A stretch of 64,000 nt of DNA from Aurantiacibacter spongiae. Lineage in GTDB: Bacteria > Pseudomonadota > Alphaproteobacteria > Sphingomonadales > Sphingomonadaceae. The notes beneath the pieces were generated by a model. The model saw only the letters and a list, made by a program, of their open reading frames with translations. It did no database searches and was not told the DNA's origin. Numbering within the stretch: position 1 is the stretch's first letter; each line of letters begins with the position of its first letter. The stretch lies in the NCBI RefSeq assembly GCF_003815535.1, contig NZ_RPFZ01000001.1, positions 2,294,001 through 2,358,000 on the forward strand, written 5' to 3'. Below, piece after piece: positions 46,590 through 56,214 of this stretch. Position numbers and translations under genes: made by a program.

Positions 46590-48209
46590 ATGCTCCGGGT
46601 GATGGCCTGCGCCGTTCTCGCATGCCTGATCGCGATCCCGGCGGCGTCGCAATCCCCGGCCCCGCATTTCGAGCAGGGCCGCGCGCACACGGGTCTGATC
46701 GTGGATGGCAGACCCTACCTCGCCCTGGCCGTGCAGGCGAACAATTCGTCCAACTATCCTGCCATGCTCGATGCGGTCTGGCCGATGATGGAACGCCTGC
46801 ACGCCAACACGTTGCTGATGCCCGTGGCGTGGGAACAGATCGAGCCGGCCGAGGGTGAGTTTGATCTCAGTTTCCTCGACACGCTGATCGAAGAGGCGCG
46901 GACACGTGACAAACGCCTCGTCCTGCTATGGTATGGCGCCTTCAAGAATACCGCACCTGGCTACGCGCCCGTCTGGGTCAAGCGGGACGGCGAAAGGTTT
47001 CCCCGCATGCGAACGGCGGACGGGACCGCTCACTACGCGCTTTCGCCGCACGGCGCGGCGACGCGGGAGGGCGATGCCCGGGCCTTTGCCGCCGTGATGC
47101 GCCGCCTCGCCAAGATAGATTCGCAGCATACCGTCATCATGGTGCAGGTCGAGAACGAGACGGGCAGCTACGGTCTGGCGCGCGATCACGCCCCTGGCCC
47201 CGACGGGCTGTTCGCCCGGCCGATCCCGGCGGAGCTGGCGCGGGGCATGGGTATCGCCCGCGCCCCGTGGGCGGAAGCTTTCGGCCCGCGGGCCGAACAG
47301 TTCTTCATGAGCTGGCACATGGCCCGCTACGTCGAGGCGGTCGCCAGCGCCGGTCTCGCAGAATGGGATTTGCCGGTGATGGTCAACGCCGCGCTCGGCG
47401 ACGCGTTCACCGCCGAAGCTGGTGATGTCGGGCCGAGTGGCGGTCCGAACTGGAACGCGCTGCCGATCTGGAGGATCGCTGCCCCCTCGATCGACGCCTA
47501 CGGTCCCGATATCTACACGCGCGATGCGGACGCGGTGATGGCATTTCTCGGAAGGTTCGGGGCGGACGGCGCGCCCCTCGTGGTGCCCGAGACGGGAAAT
47601 GCAGCAGAGTATGCGCGCTTCTTCTGGCCTGCGCTGGGCCGCGGGACCGTGCTCTACAGCCCGTTCGGCATGGACCGGGCCAGCCCCCCCAACTACCCGT
47701 TGGGGGCGAAGGTACTCGACGAGGCCACGCTCGATTCGTTTGCTGCGCCGTATGCGCTGCTTGCCCCGGTCGCGCGCCACTGGGCGCGGTTGGCTATGGA
47801 CCATGCCACCTGGGGTACGGCGCGCGGGAACGATGCCGCCGATCAGTCGCATTCGATGGGTCGTTGGCGCATCACCGCGCAATATGCCCGGTGGCCCTTC
47901 GGAGAGGATAACTGGACATGGATCGCGCGCGACCCGCACCCGCTCGCCGATGTACCGACCGGCGGTGCTGTGGCGATGCAGCTTGAACCAGATACGTTTT
48001 TGATCGCGGGCCGCAACGTCCGCCTGCGGATCGCGCTGACCGATCCGTCGGAGGGAGAGAAGGCGCAGTTGATCGAAGCGCAGGAGGGCACATTCGTCAA
48101 GGGCGAATCGGTCATGCGCCGGCGCTGGAACGGCGATCAGGTGGATTACGGGTTCAATTTCGGGCAGCAGCCTGTCTGGCTCCGCGTGCAAATGGGGACT
48201 TACCGATGA
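46590..48209 (+). CDS. GH35-type (DUF5597) beta-galactosidase, exported
   Basis: A 539-residue protein from the ATG at 46590, which gives a clean signal peptide (MLRVMACAVLACLIAIPAAS). A GTG at 46494 in the same frame is an alternative. The TIM barrel has an acid/base Glu in IMVQVENETGSYG near residue 188 and a probable nucleophile Glu in VVPETGN near residue 334. The C-part is a beta domain of DUF5597 type. This form is known from the xyloglucan galactosidase Bgl35A of Cellvibrio, cited by resemblance. It overlaps the GH31 gene by 4 bases. Confidence 0.82.
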   Translation: MLRVMACAVLACLIAIPAASQSPAPHFEQGRAHTGLIVDGRPYLALAVQANNSSNYPAMLDAVWPMMERLHANTLLMPVAWEQIEPAEGEFDLSFLDTLIEEARTRDKRLVLLWYGAFKNTAPGYAPVWVKRDGERFPRMRTADGTAHYALSPHGAATREGDARAFAAVMRRLAKIDSQHTVIMVQVENETGSYGLARDHAPGPDGLFARPIPAELARGMGIARAPWAEAFGPRAEQFFMSWHMARYVEAVASAGLAEWDLPVMVNAALGDAFTAEAGDVGPSGGPNWNALPIWRIAAPSIDAYGPDIYTRDADAVMAFLGRFGADGAPLVVPETGNAAEYARFFWPALGRGTVLYSPFGMDRASPPNYPLGAKVLDEATLDSFAAPYALLAPVARHWARLAMDHATWGTARGNDAADQSHSMGRWRITAQYARWPFGEDNWTWIARDPHPLADVPTGGAVAMQLEPDTFLIAGRNVRLRIALTDPSEGEKAQLIEAQEGTFVKGESVMRRRWNGDQVDYGFNFGQQPVWLRVQMGTYR

Positions 48210-51064
48210 GATTGGCACTTGCCGCCACCGCCAGCCTTCTGGCGTTCACGACCCCGGTACTGGCTGGCGAGGTCCGGCAGGTCGATCACGGCATGATCGT
48301 GATGACCGATGCTGGCGATGAAGTGCGCGTGCTCGCCTTTGCCGACGGCAGCTTCCGGGTGACGGTCGCGCGCGACGTTGATGAGGCGGTGAACAGCCTC
48401 ATGGTGATCGCGCAAGCCGATGGCACGCCCCGGTTCCGGGCGGACGAGGGGTGGGCCAAACTCTCCTCCGCGCAGGGCACGGCGATGGTCCAGCTGACCG
48501 ACGGGCGGCTGGTGGTCTATGGGCAAGATGGCGAATTGCTGCTGGACGAGAATGCGTCGGCTCGCAGCATCGTACCGGTCGAACTGGAGGGGCAGGAATG
48601 GTTCGCCACCCGCGTCCAGTTCAATCGCGGCACGGACGAAGGGCTCTACGGGCTCGGCCAGCACCAGAACCGGCAGATGAACTACAACGGCGAGGATGTG
48701 GAGCTTGCCCAGCACAACATGGCGATCGCCGTGCCATATCTCGTTTCGACACGCGGCTACGGCCTGTTGTGGGACAACAACTCGATCACCCACGTGGGCG
48801 ATCCACGGCCCTACGAGAAGCTGACACTGCCGCCCGTGGTGATGTCCGATCGGGGCTTCGCCGGCGTGCAGGGGGGCTGGGAAGCCGACTATTACCTCGG
48901 CGACGAACTGGTGCTCTCGCGCCGGGAAGCGGCCATCGATTACCAGTATCTCGAAGATCAGGCCCGCTGGCCGAATGCGGCGACGGCGGCGGTCGAGGCG
49001 GCGACCATGGGACAGAACACCGCCGGCAATTCGGTTGAACGCCAGCGCGTCGTGTGGACGGGCACCTTCACTCCCGAGGTAAGCGGCACGCACAAGTTCC
49101 GCCTCTATTCGAGCAGCTACGTGACCGTCCGCGCTGATGAGGAGGAGGTTCTGACGCGCTGGCGGCAGAACTGGAACCCCTGGTATCACAATTTCGAACT
49201 CGACCTGACGGCGGGCAAGCCTGTCGAACTGCAAGTCGACTGGGAGCCGAACCAGGGTTATATTGCCCTCGAACACGCCGATCCGTTGCCCGAAGCCGAT
49301 CGCCATTCGGTCAGCTTCGCCAGCGAGGCGGGCAAGACCATCGACTATTACATCGTCCCCGCGCCGACGATGGACGCCGCCATTGCCGGCTACCGTCGCC
49401 TGACCGGCAGGGCACCGATGATGCCCGAATGGGCCTACGGCTTCTGGCAGTCGCGGCAACGCTACGAGACCCAGGCCGAACTCCTCGCTGTCCTTCGCGC
49501 CTATCGCGAAGCCGACATTCCGATCGACACCATCGTGCAGGACTGGTTCTACTGGCCAGAGGACAGGTGGGGCTGTCACTGCTTTGACGAGGACCGCTTT
49601 CCCGATCCCGCCGCGATGGTGCGGACTGTGCACGACGAGGACGCGCGGATCATGATTTCGGTCTGGCCGAAATTCTATCCCGCGACCGCGCATGGACAGG
49701 AACTTGCTGCGAGCGGCTATCTCTATCCGCGACCGCTCGAGGCGGGGCAGCTCGACTGGGTCGGTCCGGGCTATGCCAACACGTTCTACGATCCTTACAC
49801 GCGTGATGCGCGTAGCATCTACTGGCGGCAGATCCGGGAAACCTTGCTGCCCCTTGGCTTCGATGCCTGGTGGATGGACGCGACCGAGCCCGACTGGCAT
49901 TCCAACCTTTCGGTCGAGCAGCGCAAGTACCAGATGACCAGCCCCGCCACGGGCGTTCCGGGCGCGGCGATCTTCAATTCCTATCCCCTGCCACACGCCG
50001 AAGGTGTGGCCCGGGGCCTGCGCGAGGCGCAGCCGGACAGGCGGCCCTTCATCCTCACGCGCAGTGGTTTCGGCGGAGTACAGCGCGCCTCGGCCGCCCT
50101 GTGGTCGGGCGATGTCGCGGCGCGGTGGGACGATCTGCGCGACCAGATCAGCGCTGGCCTCAATCTCAGCGTAGCGGGCGTGCCCAACTGGACCCACGAT
50201 ATCGGCGGTTTCGCTGTGGAAGACCGTTACAGCCGGGAGGATCCCGACCATCTTCCCGAATGGCGCGAGCTTTATACCCGCTGGTTCCAGTTCGGCGCGT
50301 TCAGCCCGCTGTTTCGCAGTCACGGCGAATACCCGCAACGCGAAACGCCCATCATCGCGGCTGAAGATCCGGCGATGATGGAAAGCCTGACCTACTATCA
50401 TCGCCTGCGCTATAGGCTGCTGCCATATATCTATACCGTCGCGGCGGGCACGTATTTCGATGACGGCACGATTATCAGACCGCTGGTGATGGATTTCGAA
50501 GCCGATCATGCGGTTTGGGATATCGACGACGAGTATCTTTTCGGCCCCGCTTTGCTCGTCGCCCCGGTCACAGAGTTCAGGGCGCGCGCGCGCGATGTCT
50601 ACCTGCCGGCAGGGGCCGCGTGGATCGACGCGAACACGGGTGAGCGTCGGGCGGGCGGGCAGACGATCTCCGCCGCCGCCCCGCGCGAGCGGATGCCATT
50701 GTTCGTGCGCGCCGGATCCATCGTGCCAGCCGGTCCCCTCGTCCAGTCGACCGGTGAGGATACCGGAGGCAACCTGACCGTGCATGTCTTTGCAGGGAGC
50801 GATGCAAGCTTCACCCTGTACGAGGACGAGGGAACGGACATGGGTTATGAAGACGGGGAATTCTCGCGCATCCCGCTGATCTGGGACGAGGCCGCGCAAA
50901 CGTTGCGGATCGGCGCACGCCGCGGCAGCTACCCCGGCATGCCTGCGCGGCGCCGTATTGGCGTGGTTGTCCATGACGGCGAAGGAAACGGGCCCGTCTT
51001 CGCCGCGAACGCGGTCCGGACGATCGTTTACGACGGAAGCGCGGTCGAGCTGCCGATCCGGTGA
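48206..51064 (+). CDS. GH31 alpha-xylosidase with PA14 insert, exported
   Basis: A 952-residue GH31 with a Sec signal (MRLALAATASLLAFTTPVLA). An N-terminal beta domain is followed by a PA14-like insert (about residues 230-380, WTGTFTPEVSGTHKFRLYSS). The catalytic barrel has nucleophile Asp in AWWMDATEPDW near residue 558 and acid/base Asp in SGDVAARWDD near residue 636. A DUF5110-type C-terminus (FTLYEDEGTDMGYEDGEF) closes it. PA14-bearing GH31 enzymes such as Xyl31A remove alpha-xylose from xyloglucan oligosaccharides. Full length. Confidence 0.9.
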   Translation: MRLALAATASLLAFTTPVLAGEVRQVDHGMIVMTDAGDEVRVLAFADGSFRVTVARDVDEAVNSLMVIAQADGTPRFRADEGWAKLSSAQGTAMVQLTDGRLVVYGQDGELLLDENASARSIVPVELEGQEWFATRVQFNRGTDEGLYGLGQHQNRQMNYNGEDVELAQHNMAIAVPYLVSTRGYGLLWDNNSITHVGDPRPYEKLTLPPVVMSDRGFAGVQGGWEADYYLGDELVLSRREAAIDYQYLEDQARWPNAATAAVEAATMGQNTAGNSVERQRVVWTGTFTPEVSGTHKFRLYSSSYVTVRADEEEVLTRWRQNWNPWYHNFELDLTAGKPVELQVDWEPNQGYIALEHADPLPEADRHSVSFASEAGKTIDYYIVPAPTMDAAIAGYRRLTGRAPMMPEWAYGFWQSRQRYETQAELLAVLRAYREADIPIDTIVQDWFYWPEDRWGCHCFDEDRFPDPAAMVRTVHDEDARIMISVWPKFYPATAHGQELAASGYLYPRPLEAGQLDWVGPGYANTFYDPYTRDARSIYWRQIRETLLPLGFDAWWMDATEPDWHSNLSVEQRKYQMTSPATGVPGAAIFNSYPLPHAEGVARGLREAQPDRRPFILTRSGFGGVQRASAALWSGDVAARWDDLRDQISAGLNLSVAGVPNWTHDIGGFAVEDRYSREDPDHLPEWRELYTRWFQFGAFSPLFRSHGEYPQRETPIIAAEDPAMMESLTYYHRLRYRLLPYIYTVAAGTYFDDGTIIRPLVMDFEADHAVWDIDDEYLFGPALLVAPVTEFRARARDVYLPAGAAWIDANTGERRAGGQTISAAAPRERMPLFVRAGSIVPAGPLVQSTGEDTGGNLTVHVFAGSDASFTLYEDEGTDMGYEDGEFSRIPLIWDEAAQTLRIGARRGSYPGMPARRRIGVVVHDGEGNGPVFAANAVRTIVYDGSAVELPIR

Positions 51065-51109
51065 GACGTCCGCTCGCCGTATGGTCCGGAAGACCCTAGG
51101 ATCGAAGCC

Positions 51110-51895
51110 ATGCAAGCTGTGCTCGCCGTCTTGTCCGCCCCCCTGATCCTGTCGGCAGGAACGCAATCGGTCGCGCCGCCGGAGGGTGTTCCCGGGCCGG
51201 ACATCGTCGTCGTCGGACGACCGCCGCGCTGCGAACCCTTGGTCAGCGATCCGCTGGACCAGGTGACGGCGCGGGCGCCGCGCGACCAGTGGTATTTCAC
51301 CGTGCCCGATGGCGAGGGGGGGTATCGTTTCATCGAGGGGGGAACCGATCCCGACGCGCCACCTCCGCCCGGCGAGTTCACTTCGCCGGGCAGCTGGCGG
51401 CGTGCGGGCCGGGGAATGGGATCCTTCACCTTCCGGCAGCCGGACGACGGAACGCCACTGTGCATCGGCAAGAAGCGACATAGCCCGGCCGGCGAGGTGC
51501 AACTCCAACAGCAGCTTCCACCGGACGACTACCGCTGCAAATCCGTGCGCTTAACGATGTTCGCCGCCGCGCGCGACGCGAGGGCGTTGATCTGGCTGAA
51601 CGGATACGGTCGACCCGAGATGATCGAGTTCGGCGGGGATCGGGAATGGACACCGATCAGCATAGAATGGAGTCCCGTTTCCTACAGAGCATCGTGGCTC
51701 GGGTTCGGCGTGATTTTGCGGAGCGGCGATGTCTGGATGTACGATGCCGAACTGACCGTCATCGATGCCGACGAGCTTTCGGATGACCAATTGCGGAACG
51801 AAGCGCAGTGCCGCGAAGATTGGGAACGCCGCCGGCAGCGCGAAATCTGGCAGCCGGGCGTCGTCGCCGCGGACGACAGGAACAACGGAACCTAG
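51110..51895 (+). CDS. Hypothetical exported protein
   Basis: A 261-residue protein with an N-terminal signal-like segment (MQAVLAVLSAPLILSAGTQS). The body is beta-rich (QWYFTVPDGEGGYRFIEGGT, then PISIEWSPVSYRASWLGFGV) with four cysteines and a charged C-terminus (REDWERRRQREIWQPG). I recognise no family. It lies 45 bases after the GH31 gene in the same direction, so it may belong to the operon. Function unknown. Confidence 0.6.
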   Translation: MQAVLAVLSAPLILSAGTQSVAPPEGVPGPDIVVVGRPPRCEPLVSDPLDQVTARAPRDQWYFTVPDGEGGYRFIEGGTDPDAPPPPGEFTSPGSWRRAGRGMGSFTFRQPDDGTPLCIGKKRHSPAGEVQLQQQLPPDDYRCKSVRLTMFAAARDARALIWLNGYGRPEMIEFGGDREWTPISIEWSPVSYRASWLGFGVILRSGDVWMYDAELTVIDADELSDDQLRNEAQCREDWERRRQREIWQPGVVAADDRNNGT

Positions 51896-51969
51896 CCGGT
51901 GGACGTTGCATCGAAAGCCGCCGCAGCATGGTTCGGGCCTTTAATTCCCTGCCCTGGGATTTTCCCGGA

Positions 51970-52962
51970 ATGAAGCGGCGAGATCTCCTCGCAGGCGCGG
52001 CGGCTCTTGCTGCCGGGGGGGCGCTTGCCGGGTGCCGGTCGCGGCTCGCCGGGACATTCCTTGCCGCTGATGCGCAGCCGGCCGACTACCCGACTTCGCA
52101 GGCGGTCGAATGGATGGGCCGCTATCTCGAACAGCGGACCGGCGGCCGTTTGTCGATCAAGCTGTATGCCGGTGCCCAACTGGGTTCGGAAACCGAAACG
52201 CTGGAGATTGCCGGTTTCGGCGGGCTCGACATTGTCCGGGTCAATCTCGCCCCGCTCAACTCGATCGCGCCGCTGACCATTGCCGCATCGCTGCCCTTCC
52301 TCTTCCGCTCGGCCGATCATCTTCACCGGGCGCTCGATGGCGAGGTGGGGGACGAAATTCTCGCCTCGATGAGGCCCCACGGCCTGATCGGCCTGGCTTT
52401 CTACGATTCGGGCGCGCGCAGCTTCTACAACACGCTGCGCCCGATCCGTACGCCAGCCGACATGCGGGCCATGAAGATCCGGGTGCCGGGGTCCGACCTC
52501 TATGTCGCGATGGTCAATGCACTGGGCGCGAACGCGGTGCCGATCGCCTATGGCGAGGTGTATCAGGGGCTCGCGCAGGGGGTCATCGACGGGGCGGAAA
52601 ACAACTGGCCCAGTTTCGAGAGCGCGCGCCACTTCGAGGTTGCCCCCTATTACAGCCTGACCCGGCATCTGCTAACGCCGGAGATGCTGGCGATGAGCGT
52701 CACGGCCTGGGACAGGCTTACGGGCAGCGACCGGGCGCTGGTACGCGAGGCCGCGCAAGCTTCCGTGCCGGTCATGCGACAGTTGTGGAACGCGCGCGTC
52801 GAAAAGGCGCGCTCCACCGTGCTGGCGGCCGGCGTGGCAGTCAACGAGGTCGACATCGCTCCGTTCTCGGCCCTCATGCGACCTGTTTGGGATACCTTCG
52901 TCAGTACGCCGGAACAGGCCTCCCTCGTACGCCGCATCGTGGCGATGGGAGATGATGCATGA
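51970..52962 (+). CDS. TRAP transporter substrate-binding protein (DctP-type), Tat lipoprotein
   Basis: A 330-residue DctP-family protein. The N-terminus MKRRDLLAGAAALAAGGALA, then GC, combines a Tat motif and a lipobox. The mature part has YLEQRTGGRLSIKLYAGAQL near residue 50 and RTPADMRAMKIRVPGSDLYV near residue 161, with the conserved Arg that pairs with a carboxylate, then GVIDGAENNWPSFESARHFE. The substrate is thus an organic or sugar acid. It overlaps dctQ by 4 bases. Confidence 0.9.
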   Translation: MKRRDLLAGAAALAAGGALAGCRSRLAGTFLAADAQPADYPTSQAVEWMGRYLEQRTGGRLSIKLYAGAQLGSETETLEIAGFGGLDIVRVNLAPLNSIAPLTIAASLPFLFRSADHLHRALDGEVGDEILASMRPHGLIGLAFYDSGARSFYNTLRPIRTPADMRAMKIRVPGSDLYVAMVNALGANAVPIAYGEVYQGLAQGVIDGAENNWPSFESARHFEVAPYYSLTRHLLTPEMLAMSVTAWDRLTGSDRALVREAAQASVPVMRQLWNARVEKARSTVLAAGVAVNEVDIAPFSALMRPVWDTFVSTPEQASLVRRIVAMGDDA

Positions 52963-53408
52963 CGGCTTGGCTTTCCCGGTGGCTGGTGCGTCTCGGCGCT
53001 ATCGGTCTCGTCGCCATGACGGCCATCGTGGCGTGGCAGGTATTCGGGCGCTTCGTGCTGTCGGCCAGCCCTTCATGGACGGAACAGGCGGCGCTCATGC
53101 TGATGATCTGGTACGTGATGTTCGCCTCGGCCGCCGGCATACACGAGCGATTTCACATCCGCATTGCCCTGCTCGAGGAACTGCTCGGGGATCGCGCCGG
53201 ACCGGTGCGGCGTATCGTGTCGCTGATTGTCGCCGCACTCGGTCTGGTCCTGGCGATCTACGGCGTGCAACTGTGCATCAGCGTTCGCGGCAACGTCATT
53301 CCCTCGCTGGGGCTGAGCCGCGCCGTCGCCTATTTCCCCCTGCCGGTTTCCGGGGCGTTGATGACGTGGTTCGCGCTTGAACAGACGCTCGGCAGGGAGA
53401 AGGACTGA
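52959..53408 (+). CDS. TRAP transporter small membrane subunit (DctQ-type)
   Basis: A 149-residue protein with four transmembrane segments, including MTAIVAWQVFGRFVLSASPS and the family motif WTEQAALMLMIWYVMFASAA near residue 45. DctQ pairs with DctM to import acids bound by DctP. Its start overlaps dctP and its stop overlaps dctM by one base. Confidence 0.93.
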   Translation: MTAWLSRWLVRLGAIGLVAMTAIVAWQVFGRFVLSASPSWTEQAALMLMIWYVMFASAAGIHERFHIRIALLEELLGDRAGPVRRIVSLIVAALGLVLAIYGVQLCISVRGNVIPSLGLSRAVAYFPLPVSGALMTWFALEQTLGREKD

Positions 53409-54691
53409 TGGAGCTGGCGGTCCTGTTCGGGGCTTTACTCCTTCTGCTGGCGCTGGGTGTACCGGTGGCGCTCTGCCTGTTCGGAGCTTCGCTCCTGTGC
53501 TTTCTCGCCATCGGCCTTCCCCCGGTCCTGGCCGTGCAACGCACCGCATCCGGCATCAACGTGTTCGCGCTGATGGCCATCCCCTTCTTCATCTTCGCCG
53601 GCGATCTGATGTACCGGGCCGGCATCGCCGAGCGGCTGGTGCGCGTGGCGGACGCCACTTTCGCGCGGGTCCGGGGCGGGCTGGGGCTGGTCGACGTCGG
53701 CGCATCGATGATGTTCGGCGCGGTTTCGGGATCAGCCATCGCCAGTGCATCGGCAATCGGATCGTCGATGGCCCCGCTGATGAGGGAAAAGGGCTATCCC
53801 GGCGAATACGCCATGAACGTGACGGTGACCGCCGCCATCGTCGGCCTGCTTATCCCGCCCTCTCACAACATGATCATCTACGCAGCGGCGTCGGGCATCG
53901 GTGTCTCCATCGGCGACCTGTTCGTGGCCGGCATCGTGCCGGGCGTGGTGACGGGGCTGATGCTGATGGGCACCGCATGGGTCGTCGCCAGAAAGCTCGG
54001 GCTGCCGCGCGGCACGTTCCCGGGTTGGAGGGCTTTCGCCAGTGCGGCCATCTATGCCGTGCCCGGGATCATGACCGCCGTCATCATCATGGGCGGCATC
54101 CTCAGCGGGATATTCACCGCGACAGAAAGTTCCGCCGTTGCCGTCGTCTACACGATCCTGGTTGGCGCTCTGGTCTATCGCACGCTTGGCTGGCGGGAGT
54201 TCTGGCAGGCGGCCGAACGGTCCGTCCGAACGGCAGCGATGGTGCTGTTCATCATCGCCGCAGCGACCTCGTTCGGCTACGCGCTCGCATTGCTGGAGGT
54301 GCCGGCCGAACTGGGCGAGCTCATCGGACGGATGACCGATGATCCGGTCCTCACGCTGCTGGTCATAAACATCATGCTGCTCGTGCTGGGCACCTTCATG
54401 GACATGGCCCCCCTGATCGTGATCACCACGCCGATCTTTCTGCCTGTAGCGATGGATGTGGGGGTCGATCCGGTCCATTTCGGCGTCGTGATGATGCTCA
54501 ATCTCGGTATCGGCCTCATTACCCCTCCGGTGGGCGCGGTGCTGTTCGCGGGCGCGGCTATCGGCGGAGTGTCGGTCGGACGGATGATCCGCACGATCTG
54601 GCCGTTCTACCTGACGTTGCTCGTCGCGCTCATCCTCATCACCTATGTTCCGGCCCTGTCGCTCGGACTGGTTCACGCCTGGAACGGCTGA
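53408..54691 (+). CDS. TRAP transporter large membrane subunit (DctM-type)
   Basis: A 427-residue protein with about 11-12 transmembrane segments. Family motifs: RTASGINVFALMAIPFFIFA near residue 48, GASMMFGAVSGSAIASASAI near residue 98, PPSHNMIIYAAASG near residue 152, and LGIGLITPPVGAVLFAGAAI near residue 364. It is the sodium- or proton-driven permease. Neighbouring glycosidase, oxidoreductase and lactonase genes suggest aldonates or uronates as cargo. It ends 29 bases from the convergent halogenase stop. Confidence 0.94.
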   Translation: MELAVLFGALLLLLALGVPVALCLFGASLLCFLAIGLPPVLAVQRTASGINVFALMAIPFFIFAGDLMYRAGIAERLVRVADATFARVRGGLGLVDVGASMMFGAVSGSAIASASAIGSSMAPLMREKGYPGEYAMNVTVTAAIVGLLIPPSHNMIIYAAASGIGVSIGDLFVAGIVPGVVTGLMLMGTAWVVARKLGLPRGTFPGWRAFASAAIYAVPGIMTAVIIMGGILSGIFTATESSAVAVVYTILVGALVYRTLGWREFWQAAERSVRTAAMVLFIIAAATSFGYALALLEVPAELGELIGRMTDDPVLTLLVINIMLLVLGTFMDMAPLIVITTPIFLPVAMDVGVDPVHFGVVMMLNLGIGLITPPVGAVLFAGAAIGGVSVGRMIRTIWPFYLTLLVALILITYVPALSLGLVHAWNG

Positions 54692-54720
54692 AACGGCTGC
54701 CTTCGGAAATTCCCGGACGC

Positions 54721-56214
54721 TCAACCTGCCGGGTATCGCGAGAGGAAATCACCATGGTCGGGAAGCTGTGATGTCGCGGAGCGGATGTTGCCCGACAGAC
54801 CGGCAAGCGACTTCGCAAGCGTTTCCCTTTCCATCATGCGGGCAAAGGCATGGTGGGATGAAGGCACGATACCCTGACCGAGCATGACCTGAACCCAGGA
54901 ATCGATCCGGAACAGTTCATCAGGTTCCTGCCAGGCGATCGCACCCTCCGCAAAGGCCTCGATGCGGGCGGTGAGCGTATCGGGAATTTCCATGTCGGCC
55001 GCTTCGCGCCAGAACGGTTCCTGGCGCCGGTTGAGATGATAATGCAATACGATGAAATCCCGGATATGCTCCATCTCGCGCCGACCGACAACGTTGAAGC
55101 GCGATTGTCCGGCGGCGGTCATCCCGTCGAACGGGAATAGCTGCAGCAGTCGGATCGCGGCGGTCATGATGAGATGGATACTCGTCGATTCGAGTGGCTC
55201 GACGAAGCCGCCGGTAAGACCGATCGCGATGCAGTTGCGTTCCCACATCGTGCGACGCATTCCGGTGCGAAACCGGATAAGCCTGGGTTCGGTCACGTAC
55301 GCCCCGTCGGTCCGTTCGCGAAGCAGGGACTGCGCCTCGCACTCCGAAAGTCGTTCACTGGCGTAGACCAGGCCGTTGCCGACCCTGTTCTGCAACGGAA
55401 TGCGCCATTGCCACCCGGCCCGGTGGGCGCGCGCTCTCGTGTAGGGAGGGGGAGGGCCGACGGGTTCGGTCTGCACGGCAAGCGCGCGGTCGCAGCCGAG
55501 CCAGTGCGTCCAGTCTGCGAAAGGAACCTCCAGCGTTTCCCCGATCAGGAGAGCGCGAAACCCGGTGCAATCGACGAACAGATCGCCTTCGATCGCCTCG
55601 CCGTCTTCCATCTCGAGGGCTGCTATATCGCCGGTTTCCCCGTCGCGGCGCACCCGGGCGATCCGCCCCTCGCGGCGCAGGACGCCGTTGGCTTCGGCGT
55701 GCTGGCGAAGGAAACCGCCATACGACGTCGCATCGAGATGGTAGGCGTAGTTGAGGCCCGACCCTGCTCCGCAGGCGAATTTGCCCGAAAGCGCGGCATG
55801 GTGTTCGAGGCAATAGGCGCCGTATTCCTCGGCCAGTTCGAGTTCGCGGGCGCGCAACCAGATATGATGAAAATCGGCCAGCCAGTTCGATCGACCCGAA
55901 GTGCCGAAGGAATGGAAATAGCTTTCCCCCTCGCGCAGCCAGTCCTGGAACTTGATGCCGAGCTTGAAGCTGGCATTCGTGGCTTGGACGAAAGTCTTTT
56001 CGTCGATCCCCAGCAATTCGTGAAACCGGCGCGCCGTCGGAATAGTGGACTCGCCCACTCCGACCGTACCGATCTGGTCGGATTCGACGACGGTGATCGT
56101 CAGCAACCGTCCGAGCGCCTTTACCAGCGCCGCGGCGACCGTCCACCCGGCCGTTCCGCCTCCGGCGACGACGACTCTGCTGATCCGCGGCCCGCTGTCT
56201 CCCGCCTCGCTCAC
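54721..56214 (-). CDS. Tryptophan halogenase-family flavoprotein
   Basis: A 497-residue FAD-dependent halogenase-like protein. It has the FAD motif VVVAGGGTAGWTVAAALVK near residue 10, SFKLGIKFQDW near residue 79 with the conserved Lys, and the diagnostic WQWRIP near residue 280. Start is GTG at 56214, overlapping the stop of the previous gene as GTGA. In TonB-receptor loci of sphingomonads and Caulobacter these proteins accompany SapC and cupin proteins. True halogenation is untested there, and a related glycan- or receptor-linked oxidation is possible. Confidence 0.88.
   Translation of the reverse strand: MSEAGDSGPRISRVVVAGGGTAGWTVAAALVKALGRLLTITVVESDQIGTVGVGESTIPTARRFHELLGIDEKTFVQATNASFKLGIKFQDWLREGESYFHSFGTSGRSNWLADFHHIWLRARELELAEEYGAYCLEHHAALSGKFACGAGSGLNYAYHLDATSYGGFLRQHAEANGVLRREGRIARVRRDGETGDIAALEMEDGEAIEGDLFVDCTGFRALLIGETLEVPFADWTHWLGCDRALAVQTEPVGPPPPYTRARAHRAGWQWRIPLQNRVGNGLVYASERLSECEAQSLLRERTDGAYVTEPRLIRFRTGMRRTMWERNCIAIGLTGGFVEPLESTSIHLIMTAAIRLLQLFPFDGMTAAGQSRFNVVGRREMEHIRDFIVLHYHLNRRQEPFWREAADMEIPDTLTARIEAFAEGAIAWQEPDELFRIDSWVQVMLGQGIVPSSHHAFARMMERETLAKSLAGLSGNIRSATSQLPDHGDFLSRYPAG

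Noticed and set aside
48200-51508. 1100-codon antisense frame opposite the GH31 gene
   Set aside because: Shadow of a complete GH31 enzyme with catalytic residues.
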